Below, piece after piece: positions 8,443 to 17,406 of a stretch of 64,000 bases of DNA; the first letter of the stretch is position 1, and every line of letters begins with the position of its first letter. Source of the stretch: Opitutaceae bacterium (GTDB lineage Bacteria > Verrucomicrobiota > Verrucomicrobiia > Opitutales > Opitutaceae); contig JAEUGX010000074.1 in the NCBI GenBank assembly GCA_016795545.1, positions 59,910-123,909 on the forward strand, in the 5' to 3' direction. The notes beneath the pieces were generated by a model, which was given only the letters and a program-made list of their open reading frames with translations, was not told the origin of the DNA and searched no databases. A program made the translations under genes and the position numbers.

Positions 8443-9377
8443 GGGAGGAGACCCTGTTCGCGCAGGCCGGCCCGGAGCTGCTCGACGGTGGCGTCGTCGA
8501 CCGCGCGCAGCGGCGGCAGCATGTGGCGCTCGGCCACGCCGAGGAGCGCAAGGCAGGCCTTCATCGCGGCCATGGACTGCGGGACCGTGCGGCCCTTCTG
8601 GTAGACGAGCGAGATCGCGTCGATGCGCCGCTGCGCCGCGTCGGCCCCGGCCTCGTCGCCGGCCACCAGCCGGTCCATCAGCTCGCGGGCGGCCCGCGGG
8701 GCGATATTGCCGGCGCTGGGCACGAAGCCGTCGGCCCCGGCGCGCATGGCCTTGCTGGTCGCCGCGATCATGCCGGCGAAGACGGCAAAGTCGGTCCGGC
8801 CGCGGAACATGCCGGCCAGCTTGACCTGGCGCTCGACGTCGGGCTCGGAGTCCTTGATGCCCGCGATGCGCGGGTGGTGGCTCAGGCGCTCGATCACGTC
8901 GAGCGGGATCGAGTGTTTCGTCGTCTGCGGGATGTTGTAGAGGTAAAGCGGCCCCTCGATCCGGTCGGCCAGCGACCGGAAGTGATACTCCATCTCCTCG
9001 CCGCCGATGGGGTAATAGGACGGCAGGTGCGCGACCACGGCGTCGGCGCCCGCCGCGAAATAGGCGCGGGTCAGCGCGACGGAATGCGCCAGGCTGTTGT
9101 CGCCGATGCCGCCGAAGACGACGGCGCGGCCGCGGACCTGCTCGATGGCCAGCTGCGTGTAGCGGATGCGCATCTCCAGCGGCATCGACACGGCCTCGCC
9201 CGTGGTGCCCGCGATCAGCAGGCCCTGGCTGCCGGCGGTGACGACGTGCTCGACGTGCCGGCGGGCCGCAGCCTCGTCAAGGGCGCCCGCGGCCGTGAAC
9301 GGCGTCAGCATCGGCACGATGGAGAATCCGCGCAGCTGCGCGCGGGAAAGGGACTTCGTGGTGAGTTTCTTGCTCAT
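8439..9377 (-). CDS. Dihydrodipicolinate synthase family protein (class I aldolase)
   Basis: A 312-residue TIM-barrel aldolase of the DHDPS/N-acetylneuraminate lyase/KDG aldolase superfamily. The Schiff-base lysine is in AGIKDSEPD, the conserved tyrosine in LYLYNIPQTT, and the pyruvate-binding GTTGEAVSM is present. Start chosen at ATG 9377 because family homology begins at once (RAQLRGFSIVPMLTPF). In this cluster it more likely cleaves or dehydrates a 2-keto-3-deoxy sugar acid than makes lysine precursors. It is preceded by a 53-bp gap after the alcohol dehydrogenase and overlaps the PdxA-like gene by 4 bp. Confidence 0.9.
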   Translation of the reverse strand: MSKKLTTKSLSRAQLRGFSIVPMLTPFTAAGALDEAAARRHVEHVVTAGSQGLLIAGTTGEAVSMPLEMRIRYTQLAIEQVRGRAVVFGGIGDNSLAHSVALTRAYFAAGADAVVAHLPSYYPIGGEEMEYHFRSLADRIEGPLYLYNIPQTTKHSIPLDVIERLSHHPRIAGIKDSEPDVERQVKLAGMFRGRTDFAVFAGMIAATSKAMRAGADGFVPSAGNIAPRAARELMDRLVAGDEAGADAAQRRIDAISLVYQKGRTVPQSMAAMKACLALLGVAERHMLPPLRAVDDATVEQLRAGLREQGLLP

Positions 9378-9430
9378 GGGAATGGGTGGGGAAAGTCGGG
9401 AGGTGGCGGGTCGGGAGGTTTTTCGGTGGG

Positions 9431-10576
9431 CTAGAACGCTGCGCGGTAGATCTTCTCGGCGTCGGCGGCGGTGAGGGCGCGCGGGTTGTTCTTGAGGAGG
9501 CGGGTGACCTTCATCGACTCCTGCGCCAGGCGGGGCAGGTCGGACTCGGGCACCTTGACGTCGCGCAGGCGCTGGGGGATGCCGCAGTTCTTGGACATCT
9601 CGACCAGGCGCCGCAGGCCGGCCTCGGCGGTGGCGAGGGCGTCCGCGCCGCGCGGGCAGCCGAGCGCGACGGCGATGTCGGCATAACGCTCCGGCATGGC
9701 GGGCAGGTTGAAGCGGAAGACGTGGGGCATCAGCAGCGAGTTGGCCACGCCGTGCGGCACGCGGTACTCGCCGCCGAGCGGATACGAAAGCGCGTGGACC
9801 GCGGCGGTGTTGACCGGGCCGAGGCAGAGGCCGCCGTAGAGGGCGCCGAGCATGACGTCGGCGCGCGCCGCGCGGTCGGTGCCGTCGCGCACGGCCGCCT
9901 CCATGCTGCGGCCGATGCGCCGGATGCCCTCGAGCGCGTACACGTCGACGGTCGGGTGGGCATGCTGGTTGGCGTAGGCCTCCATGCAGTGGACCAGCGC
10001 GTCGATGCCGGTGGCGGCGGTGACGGCGGGCGGCATCGACACGGTGAGCTCCGGATCGCAGATGGCCATGTCGGGCACCAGGTGGGGGCTGACGACGCCC
10101 TTCTTGAGGCGCTCGGCCTCGTCGAGGAGGATGGCGTTGGGCGACACGTCGGCGCCGGTGCCGGCCGTGGTCGGGATGCAGATCAGCGGCGTGCCGCGGC
10201 CCCGGAGGAGGCCGATGCCGAAGACCTCGCGCACGGCCTGGCGGCCGTCGAGGAGGGCGGCCACGAGCTTGGCCACGTCCAGCGGGCTGCCGCCGCCGAG
10301 GCCGAGGACGACGTCGGGGCGGAAGGCGCGCGCGGCGGCGAGCACCTGCTCGAAGAGGGCGATCTCGGGCTCGCGGTCGACGCCGCGGAAGACCTCGACC
10401 GCGAGGCCGCGTCCGCGCCACTGCGCGAAGAGCCCCGGCTGGGCGTCGGCCACCTGCGGGCTGGTGATGACGAAGAGCCGGTTCCAGCCGGCGGTCGTGA
10501 ATTCGTCGGCGCTCTGGCGGATGCAACCGGTGCCGAACAGGATGCGCTTCGGCTGCTGGAGGATGATCGGGTTCAT
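9431..10576 (-). CDS. Iron-containing alcohol dehydrogenase
   Basis: A 381-residue group III NAD(P)-dependent alcohol dehydrogenase. N-terminal nucleotide-binding region with LGLGGGSPLDVAK and TTAGTGADVSPNA; metal-ligand histidines in GIDALVHCMEAY, AVHALSYPLGG and VPHGVANSLLMPH. It would interconvert an alcohol and an aldehyde or ketone of the imported sugar, or reduce the aldehyde released by an aldolase. The ATG at 10576 overlaps the stop of the upstream sulfatase gene (ATGA), so translation is probably coupled. Confidence 0.92.
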   Translation of the reverse strand: MNPIILQQPKRILFGTGCIRQSADEFTTAGWNRLFVITSPQVADAQPGLFAQWRGRGLAVEVFRGVDREPEIALFEQVLAAARAFRPDVVLGLGGGSPLDVAKLVAALLDGRQAVREVFGIGLLRGRGTPLICIPTTAGTGADVSPNAILLDEAERLKKGVVSPHLVPDMAICDPELTVSMPPAVTAATGIDALVHCMEAYANQHAHPTVDVYALEGIRRIGRSMEAAVRDGTDRAARADVMLGALYGGLCLGPVNTAAVHALSYPLGGEYRVPHGVANSLLMPHVFRFNLPAMPERYADIAVALGCPRGADALATAEAGLRRLVEMSKNCGIPQRLRDVKVPESDLPRLAQESMKVTRLLKNNPRALTAADAEKIYRAAF

Positions 10577-11931
10577 GGTCGGTAGGGATTGCCGGGGTCG
10601 CCGGGGGGCGGCACCGCCTCGGTGCCGCCGCGGGCGGGGTCGAAGGCGGGATTGGGCCGCATCTCCTGCGCGCCCACCTCGCGCCGCCACTCGCGGAGGC
10701 GCGCCGCGAGCGCGGCGCAGAGCGCGGGCTCGGCGGCGGCGAGGTCGCGCGTCTCGCCGGGATCGGCCTCGAGGTCGTACAGCTCGCAGGCCGGGCCGGC
10801 CGCGCCGCCGAGGCTGCGGTCGAACCACTCGATCAGCTTGTGCCGGCCGGCCCGGATGGCGCCGGACGGCGCCAGGCCGAGGTGGTGGTAGTGCGGGAAA
10901 TGCCAGTGCAGGGCCGCGCGCGGGGGCGGCGGGACGGCCGGGTCGAGCAGGTGGGCGTGCAGGCTGTGGCCGTCGAGCCCGGCCGGCACGGGGGCGCCGG
11001 CGGCCGCGAGCAGCGTGGGGAAGAGGTCGGTACCGAACACCAGCGCGGACCGCGCGCCGGCCGCGATCCGTCCGGGCCAGTGCCAGATGAGGGGCACGCG
11101 GATGCCGCCCTCGTAGAGGTCGGCCTTGGCCCCGCGGAGCGGCTTGCGCTCCGTGCTGCGGCCGAAGGCGCCGTGGTCGGAGGTGAAGACGACGAGGGTG
11201 TCGCGCGCCAGCGCGGTCGCGTGCAGCGTCTCGAGCAGCCGGCCGACGCTGCGGTCGACCTCCTCGACCATGGCGGCCACCACCGGACGGTTGCCGTCGC
11301 GCTCGGCCCCGGGCTTGGCGGCGTATTTCCGCACCTTCGCCGCGGACGCCAGCTCGGGCCGGTGCAGCGCGTTGTGCGCCACCACGCAGAGGAAGGGCGC
11401 CGACCGCGGCGCGGTCATGAAACGGACGGCCTGGTCGGTGATGCCGTGGATGTGATGCGGGTCGCCCTCGGGGTCGGCGGCGGCGGGCGGCTTGCGCGTG
11501 ACCACGACGTCGTCGAAGCCCTGCGACTCCGGGTCCGTCGGCCGGCCGGGGCGGTAATGGTAGTCGGGCGCCAGGTGCCACTTGCCGAAGTGCCCGGTCG
11601 CGTAGCCGCGGGCCTTGAGCGCGTCGCCGATCGTGACCACCTCCACCGGCAGGTGGGCCCGCCACGGCGGCGTGAGCAGCCGCGGGTTCGGCGGCTCGGT
11701 GCCGGGGATGTAGTTGGTCAGGTGCAGGCGGGCCGGGTGCAGCCCGGTGTAGAGCGCGGCGCGCGCCGGCGAGCAGACCGGGCTGGCGCTGTAGCTGCAC
11801 GCAAAGCGTGCGCCCTCGCGGGCCAGCCGGTCCAGGTGTGGCGTCTCGTAGAAGGTGCTGCCGTAGCATCCGAGCTGGTGGACGCCCATGTCGTCCACGA
11901 TGATCACCAGGATGTTCGGCGCGCCGCTCAT
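10573..11931 (-). CDS. Sulfatase without signal peptide (probably cytoplasmic)
   Basis: Type I sulfatase of the alkaline-phosphatase superfamily, 452 residues. It begins MSGAPNILVIIVDDMG with no leader. The formylglycine signature C-S-P-A-R has its cysteine at residue 53. Metal and substrate residues are seen in FGKWHLAP, FTSDHGAFG and the C-terminal RHKLIEWF. The start at ATG 11931 overlaps the symporter stop by 4 bp, and family homology starts at residue 5, so a missed leader is unlikely. It is clearly a paralogue of the exported sulfatase at 20348. A cytosolic site, directly after a symporter gene, suggests desulfation of an imported sulfated sugar. Confidence 0.92.
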   Translation of the reverse strand: MSGAPNILVIIVDDMGVHQLGCYGSTFYETPHLDRLAREGARFACSYSASPVCSPARAALYTGLHPARLHLTNYIPGTEPPNPRLLTPPWRAHLPVEVVTIGDALKARGYATGHFGKWHLAPDYHYRPGRPTDPESQGFDDVVVTRKPPAAADPEGDPHHIHGITDQAVRFMTAPRSAPFLCVVAHNALHRPELASAAKVRKYAAKPGAERDGNRPVVAAMVEEVDRSVGRLLETLHATALARDTLVVFTSDHGAFGRSTERKPLRGAKADLYEGGIRVPLIWHWPGRIAAGARSALVFGTDLFPTLLAAAGAPVPAGLDGHSLHAHLLDPAVPPPPRAALHWHFPHYHHLGLAPSGAIRAGRHKLIEWFDRSLGGAAGPACELYDLEADPGETRDLAAAEPALCAALAARLREWRREVGAQEMRPNPAFDPARGGTEAVPPPGDPGNPYRP

Positions 11932-13499
11932 GCCTCGCCGGGCCCGGCCGGGGAGGCGGGATACTTGATCTTGTGGCTCCAGAACGTCAGGTCCTCGACG
12001 TTCTCCGGCCGGTAGCCGCCGAAGAGCTTGCTCGCGAGCCAGCCGGTGCCGAAGAGGATCAGGTGGCCGAAGACGCCGATGAGGATCGGGTTCATCTCGA
12101 AGTTGAAGCCCAGGTCGAGCACGCGGTTCTTCGGCTCGGTCAGGATCGCCCAGCTCATGTAGAGCACGCAGCAGGCCATGCCGATGTAGCAGCCCCGCCG
12201 GGTGGCGGTGCGCGTGCCGAAGCCGAGGGCGAAGAGGCCGAGGGTGCCGGCGGACAGGATGGTGGCGATGATGATGGCGCGCTCCATCACCGGGGCCGAG
12301 CCCTTGGACGGGATGAGCATCGTCGCCGCGCAGGCGGCGAGCACGCCGCCGGCGAGGACCATGATGCGGCCGCAGAGCACGCGCGCCTGGTCCGAGGACT
12401 GCGGGAAGAAGTGCGTGAAGTAGTCCGTCGTCGCGACGGTGGCGACGCTGTTGAGGTCGGAGCTCACCGTCGACATGGCGGCCGCCATGATCGCGGCCAC
12501 CACCAGCCCGAGGATGCCGTGCGGGAGGTAGTGGATCATGAAGAACGGCATGACGCTGTCGCCCATCTCCGGGCCGGGCACCCGGGCGAGGGAGAAGAAG
12601 CCGTAGAGGCAGGCACCGATGAACATGAAGGTAAAGAACACGGGCACGCAGATCATGGCGCCGGTGAAGGTCGCCTTGCTGGCCTCGGCGTCCGTGCGCG
12701 CGATCAGGTAGCGCTGCACCAGGTGCTGGTCGGTGACGTAGCGGCGGGTCCACTGGACGCCGTACGCGAGGCAGAAGAGCCAGAGCGTGGAGTTCTCCTG
12801 GTCGAACAGGCTGGCCCAGCTGAAGTCGGTCGACCCGAGGGTCAGCCGGCCGCCGCGCCAGGCCTCGCCCACGACGGCGAACGGCGCGCCCGCCTCGGGC
12901 GCGAAGAGGAGGCGCAGGAGCACGAACGTGCCGCCGAGGATGAGGACCGTGCCCTGGGCGACGTCGGTCCAGACCACGGCCTTGATGCCGCCCATCATGG
13001 TGTACGCGGCGGTGAAGAGGGCGGTGCCGAAGATGACGAGCTTGATGTCCCAGCCCGTGATGACGTTCACGGCCAGCGCGGTGGTGAGCAGGGTGACGCC
13101 GATGTCGAAGGTGCGGTCGGCGAGGAAGCCGAACGAGGTGTAGAAGCGCCCGCCGATGCCGAACCGCTGGCCGATGTACTCGTAGGCGCTCATCCGCACG
13201 ACGCGGCGGTAGAACGGCACGATGAACTTGGCCACGAACAGCAGCACGATCGGCAGCAGCATGTGCGGGGCGAGCAGGATCAGGCCCTTCTGGTACGACG
13301 TGCCGGGATGGCCGACGAAGGTGCCGGTGCCGATGATCGTGCCCATCAGCGTGAAGGCGACGACCCAGCCGGGGATGCCCCGGCCAGCGATGAAGAATTT
13401 CGCCGCGGTGTTCTGGCCGCGGGAGACATAGACGCCGATGCCGGCAATCAGGGCGAAGTACATCGCCAGCACGATCAGGTCGAGGGGTGAGAGACTCAT
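11928..13499 (-). CDS. Sodium:solute symporter (SSS family)
   Basis: Inner-membrane Na+-coupled importer, 523 residues, with about 13 hydrophobic segments. Family features include the N-terminal IVLAMYFALIAGIGVYVSRG, the TM2 GTIIGTGTFVGHPG region and the Na+ site region MAAAMSTVSSDLNS. It overlaps the sulfatase by 4 bp and sits 37 bp after the aldolase gene, making it the obvious uptake system for the sugar or sugar acid processed by the downstream enzymes. Substrate is unknown; relatives carry sugars, inositol, sialic acid and sugar acids. Confidence 0.92.
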   Translation of the reverse strand: MSLSPLDLIVLAMYFALIAGIGVYVSRGQNTAAKFFIAGRGIPGWVVAFTLMGTIIGTGTFVGHPGTSYQKGLILLAPHMLLPIVLLFVAKFIVPFYRRVVRMSAYEYIGQRFGIGGRFYTSFGFLADRTFDIGVTLLTTALAVNVITGWDIKLVIFGTALFTAAYTMMGGIKAVVWTDVAQGTVLILGGTFVLLRLLFAPEAGAPFAVVGEAWRGGRLTLGSTDFSWASLFDQENSTLWLFCLAYGVQWTRRYVTDQHLVQRYLIARTDAEASKATFTGAMICVPVFFTFMFIGACLYGFFSLARVPGPEMGDSVMPFFMIHYLPHGILGLVVAAIMAAAMSTVSSDLNSVATVATTDYFTHFFPQSSDQARVLCGRIMVLAGGVLAACAATMLIPSKGSAPVMERAIIIATILSAGTLGLFALGFGTRTATRRGCYIGMACCVLYMSWAILTEPKNRVLDLGFNFEMNPILIGVFGHLILFGTGWLASKLFGGYRPENVEDLTFWSHKIKYPASPAGPGEA

Positions 13500-13536
13500 A
13501 GGGGTTGGGATGGGATGGAACCGAACAGGATAACCT

Positions 13537-14508
13537 TCAGGGCATCGTCCGTCCGGTATGCCGGCGGCCGATATCGGCCACTTCTTTCATGCCCCCGGCG
13601 ATGATGTCGATGCCGGCGTCGATTTGTGACACGATATCCTCCGCCATGGCGTTATCGAGGATGTGCAGGCGGTTGGCCTTGCTGGCGGCGATGACCCGCT
13701 GGGCGGCGGCGGCCAGTTCCAGGGGCTGGACCACGCCGGGCTTGCGGCCGTAGTCGAAGGCCACGTCGAGGTGGCCGCTGGCGTAGCTGGTGTCGCGCGG
13801 ACCCCATTCCGCGAAGCTCAGTCCCGGCACGGCGGCGATCGCCTCGGTGTTCTCGAGGCCGGCGCGGTCCTCGATCTTGACCCCCAGCATGAGCTCGCCC
13901 TTCGGGTTCAAGGGCCAGGTGTCGGCCACGGCGTAATACTGCTTGGGCGTGACGCCCCAGATGCGCGAGGCGAACTCGTGGGCGCCGAACATGCGGAGGC
14001 CCTCCCCCAGCCCGTCGCCCTGCCGGTTGATCTCGTAGCGGCTGGCGCGCACGAAGGCCCGGACGGCCTCGGGGTTGCGCGCGTGGCAGAGGTGCAGGCC
14101 GTGCACGCCCGCGGCGAGCGCCTGCTGGATCATCCAGTGATTCGCGCGCACGGTGGCCTCGTCGAGGCCGTAGACGGGCAGGGTGACGATGACCGCCGGC
14201 GTGCGGTGCCCGCTTGGGGTCGGGCCGCCGTCGACCAGGCCGCGCATGAAATCGCGCAGCTTCGAGAAGTCCATCGCCGCCCCCTCCATGTCGTACATGA
14301 GGATGTCGGCCCAGCCCTTGGCCAGGGCCTTGCCCTCCTCGTAGCCGCCGCGGCCGTAGTCGTAGTACACGGGCTGGCCGGCGGCGAGCAGCTCGATGGC
14401 CTTGTTGATGCGCTGGGGGCCGGCGTAGGCGGCCGGGGCCGGCGCGGACGCGCAGGCGGCGGAGCCGGCGGCGAGCAGGAACAGGGAGGCGAGGAACAGG
14501 CGGGTCAT
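13537..14508 (-). CDS. HpcH/HpaI aldolase-family protein with signal peptide
   Basis: A 323-residue protein of the HpcH/HpaI class II aldolase fold. Seen: DILMYDMEGAAMDF early in the barrel, the metal-ligand glutamate in GVKIEDRAG, and the aspartate in FAEWGPRDTSYASG. Relatives cleave 2-keto-3-deoxy acids in the cytoplasm. Oddly, this one begins with a hydrophobic leader (MTRLFLASLFLLAAGSAACA) that could be cut by signal peptidase I, or lipidated at the cysteine although the lipobox is imperfect. So it may act in the periplasm. It sits 15 bp after the beta-helix gene and 37 bp before the symporter gene. Confidence 0.82.
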   Translation of the reverse strand: MTRLFLASLFLLAAGSAACASAPAPAAYAGPQRINKAIELLAAGQPVYYDYGRGGYEEGKALAKGWADILMYDMEGAAMDFSKLRDFMRGLVDGGPTPSGHRTPAVIVTLPVYGLDEATVRANHWMIQQALAAGVHGLHLCHARNPEAVRAFVRASRYEINRQGDGLGEGLRMFGAHEFASRIWGVTPKQYYAVADTWPLNPKGELMLGVKIEDRAGLENTEAIAAVPGLSFAEWGPRDTSYASGHLDVAFDYGRKPGVVQPLELAAAAQRVIAASKANRLHILDNAMAEDIVSQIDAGIDIIAGGMKEVADIGRRHTGRTMP

Positions 14509-14523
14509 GGGGGAAGGAGGGGG

Positions 14524-16215
14524 TTAGCGCAGCCGGGCGCCGAGTCCGGCCGGCGCGCCCGCCTTGGGCGTGAAGGTGCGCAGGATGTGGAAGTTCTTGG
14601 GGGCGACCGTGACGGCGTCGAGCCGGCCCCAGATGACGATCTCGTTGCCGCCGGCGCGGGCGATCACGCGCCACTGGCCGACCTTGCCGCCCTTCACGCG
14701 CTTCAGGTTGTCGCCGAACAGCACGGGGCGGCCGGCGAAATCCGCGCCGGCCGGGAGCGGATCCTTGGTGACGAGGGTCGTGGTGAAGGTGAGGGGGTCG
14801 AACCGCAGCGACACCAGCGCGCCGTCGAGCGCGTCGTCCGCGAAGATGTCCGCCACGGCGAGGTGCGGGCCGCCGGGGACGGAGGCCTCGGCCATGTTGC
14901 CCGCGAACGTCACGCGGGACTCGACCGGGCCGACGGGGCCCTTCAGGACGTTGCCCACGTAACGGCTGGGCCCGAGCGACGGCTTGTCCTCGAGGAACTG
15001 CCAATCCTGCCAGACGGTGTTGCGCTCCGCGAAGATCTCCGAGCGCTGGATGTAGAAGCCGCCTAGGTTCTCGGCGATCAGGTTGTCCGCGAAATGCGCG
15101 CGGGTCTCCATCGTCACGCGCATGGCGCCGGAGTTCTTCGACGAGTTGGCATTCCCCACGAAGACATTGCGCCGCACCTCGATGTTGAACTGGTCGGCGG
15201 GCGGATAGGCGTCGAGCGGCGCGTCGTAGCGGTGTTCCTGGCCGCCCAGGAAGAGGCCGCCGGCGTCGTCGCCGCCCTCGTTGGCGACGATGATGTTGTC
15301 CGCGATGCGCGGGGCCGACCACAGCGCGACGAAGACGCCGCCGGCGTCGTTGCGCGTCAGCGCCTCGTTGGCGACGACGACGTTGCCCGAGAATTCGCCG
15401 CCGGACCAGTCGAACCAGGACACGGCGCCGCCGTCGGAGCTGCGCATCGGGTCGTCGAGCCCGGCGCGGTTGTTGGCGAAGACATTGCGATCGACGCGGG
15501 GCGAGGACCGGCGGTCGACCGCGAGCGCCGCGCCACGGCCGCACTCGGTGGAGTTCGCGTAGAAGAGATTGTGCTTCAGCCGCGGCGCGGCGCCGTTGAG
15601 GCACATGACCGCGCCGCCGTCATTGGCCGTCTCATGGAGCAGCGGCGGATTCCAGGGCATGGGGATCAGGGTGCGGTTGTTCACGAACACGCAGTTGAAC
15701 ACCTCGGGTGACGTGGCGTCGCAGAGCAGGGCGGCGCCCTTGCCGCGCACCCGGCCATTGACGAAATGGAAGCCGTCGATGCGGGCATGGTCCGCCCCGA
15801 TCGCGATCCGGTTCTGGCCGGCACCGTCGAGCTGGGTCGGATGCGCATAGATGTCCCGCTTCCCGCCCGGCGCGGCAAACCCGCCGTAGAGATCCACGTG
15901 CGGCTTGAGCGCGAAGGTCGGCTGCACATAGCGCCCCTGGGAAACCAGGATCGCGACCCGCGCCTTCTCGGTCGGTTTCCCGGCGGCCTCGAGGCCTTGC
16001 ACGATGGAGGCGAAGGGGCGGGTGCTCGAGCCGTCGCCCTTGATGTCATCCCCGCGGGCTTGGTCGACATGGAGGACCAGGGCGTAGGCCGTGAGGTCGA
16101 CCGGAGCGACAGGCTTCGGGCCGGGGCCGGCGGCGAAACCGACCGATGTCAGGATCAGGGCGGCGAAGAGTGCGGGCACAATACGCCGGAGGGGGGGTAA
16201 CGCGGGGGTTTTCAT
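14524..16215 (-). CDS. Secreted right-handed parallel beta-helix protein
   Basis: A 563-residue exported protein with signal peptide (IVPALFAALILTSVGFAAG). The KGDGSSTRPFASIVQGLEAA motif is typical of the start of pectate-lyase-type beta-helices. Short repeats around N-x-F-x-N/V-x-x-N (VFVNNRTL, LFYANSTE, VFANNRAG, VVVANEAL, IIVANEGG) form the helix rungs through about residue 430. A beta-rich C-terminal domain follows. No lyase or hydrolase residues can be named, so it may be a polysaccharide lyase, a hydrolase or a binding protein. It is the first structural gene after the LacI regulator, 15 bp downstream. Confidence 0.82.
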   Translation of the reverse strand: MKTPALPPLRRIVPALFAALILTSVGFAAGPGPKPVAPVDLTAYALVLHVDQARGDDIKGDGSSTRPFASIVQGLEAAGKPTEKARVAILVSQGRYVQPTFALKPHVDLYGGFAAPGGKRDIYAHPTQLDGAGQNRIAIGADHARIDGFHFVNGRVRGKGAALLCDATSPEVFNCVFVNNRTLIPMPWNPPLLHETANDGGAVMCLNGAAPRLKHNLFYANSTECGRGAALAVDRRSSPRVDRNVFANNRAGLDDPMRSSDGGAVSWFDWSGGEFSGNVVVANEALTRNDAGGVFVALWSAPRIADNIIVANEGGDDAGGLFLGGQEHRYDAPLDAYPPADQFNIEVRRNVFVGNANSSKNSGAMRVTMETRAHFADNLIAENLGGFYIQRSEIFAERNTVWQDWQFLEDKPSLGPSRYVGNVLKGPVGPVESRVTFAGNMAEASVPGGPHLAVADIFADDALDGALVSLRFDPLTFTTTLVTKDPLPAGADFAGRPVLFGDNLKRVKGGKVGQWRVIARAGGNEIVIWGRLDAVTVAPKNFHILRTFTPKAGAPAGLGARLR

Positions 16216-16230
16216 GAAATGCGGAGGGGG

Positions 16231-17406
16231 TCAGTCCGTCGGCTTCAGCACCGCCACGGAGTTGCCCTCGACGAGCTGCGGCTCCACCAGGATCTTGGTC
16301 GGCACGGCATCCGCCTTGTTCCGGATCCGCCAGAGCAGTTGCTCGACGGCGCGGCGGCCGATGGCCTCCGCCCGGACATCGATGGTGGTGAGCGCGGGAT
16401 TGAGGCCCATGACCAGGGGCCGCTCGTGATTGAACGAAAGCAGGCTGACATCGCGGCCGATGACCAGGTTCTTCCGGTGGAGGGCCTGGTAGACCTGCAC
16501 GGCGATGCTGTCCGCGCTCACCACGATGGCGGTCGGGCGGTCGGCGGCCGGCAGGTTCTCCCAGCGCTCGAGCAGGGGCAGGATGTCGATCGGGTTGGTG
16601 ATCGCCGGCAACGGCCAGCGGACCTCGGGCGTGATCAGCTTCTCGAAGTAGCGCACGCTCATCCCCATCCGCTGCATGTGGAGCGTGATGGCCCGCTTGA
16701 GGCTCTCGGACCGGGTCTGGCCGGGGCGGGGGTGCAGGTAGCCGATGCGGCGGTGGCCGCGGGCGTGGAGGTATTCCGCGGCGGTGCGCGCACCGACGTC
16801 GAAATCAAAGCCGCACATGTCGCCCTCGCCCGAGTCGGGCTTGCCCAGGAGCCAGACGTGCGGCAGCCGGTTGATCGCCTCGACCAGCGCCGGGCTCGCG
16901 CAGGCCCGCAGGTCACCCAGCAGGGGGCTCTTGATGATCAGGCCGTCCACCTGGTTCTTGGCCAGGAACGCCGGCACGCGGTCGGCGGAAGGCACGTTGG
17001 CGAGCAGGAGGTTGATGCCCTCGGCCGCCATCGCCAGCTCCACCCCGTGCAGCGCCTCGCTGATGACCGGCAGATGTGTCAGCGAGTCGTCCATGCCGAT
17101 CAGCAGCACGCCGATGTTGCCGCGGAAGCGCTGCACGCCCGGGGCGTTCGGCGCCAGCCCGCCCTTGTTGCGCCGCCGGAGCGGCTTGTAGTTGATCTGC
17201 GCAATCGCATCGAGCACGCGCTGCCGGATCTCCGGGCCGACCGCCTCCGGCGTGTTCAGCACCCGCGAGACCGTTCCGACCGCCACCTTCGCGGCTGCGG
17301 CCACGTCCAATACCGTAGGCTTCGCGGGAGAAACAGGGGTAGTTCTTTCCACGCGGGTAGGTCTGCGATGAAAGCAGGACCGCGCAAGAAAAATGTGAAA
17401 TAGCAT
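16231..17406 (-). CDS. LacI-family transcriptional regulator
   Basis: Repressor-type regulator with an N-terminal helix-turn-helix (TVLDVAAAAKVAVGTVSRVL) and a periplasmic-binding-protein-like effector domain (NIGVLLIGMDD, AIVVSADSIAVQVYQA, GLNPALTTIDVRAEAIGRRA). The ATG at 17406 gives a 30-residue lead-in rich in Arg/Phe that is not typical; GTG 17352, beginning VERTTPVSPAKP, is an equally good start. It is the first gene of the minus-strand cluster and ends 15 bp before the beta-helix gene, so it likely controls the whole cluster in response to a pathway sugar. Confidence 0.93.
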   Translation of the reverse strand: MLFHIFLARSCFHRRPTRVERTTPVSPAKPTVLDVAAAAKVAVGTVSRVLNTPEAVGPEIRQRVLDAIAQINYKPLRRRNKGGLAPNAPGVQRFRGNIGVLLIGMDDSLTHLPVISEALHGVELAMAAEGINLLLANVPSADRVPAFLAKNQVDGLIIKSPLLGDLRACASPALVEAINRLPHVWLLGKPDSGEGDMCGFDFDVGARTAAEYLHARGHRRIGYLHPRPGQTRSESLKRAITLHMQRMGMSVRYFEKLITPEVRWPLPAITNPIDILPLLERWENLPAADRPTAIVVSADSIAVQVYQALHRKNLVIGRDVSLLSFNHERPLVMGLNPALTTIDVRAEAIGRRAVEQLLWRIRNKADAVPTKILVEPQLVEGNSVAVLKPTD

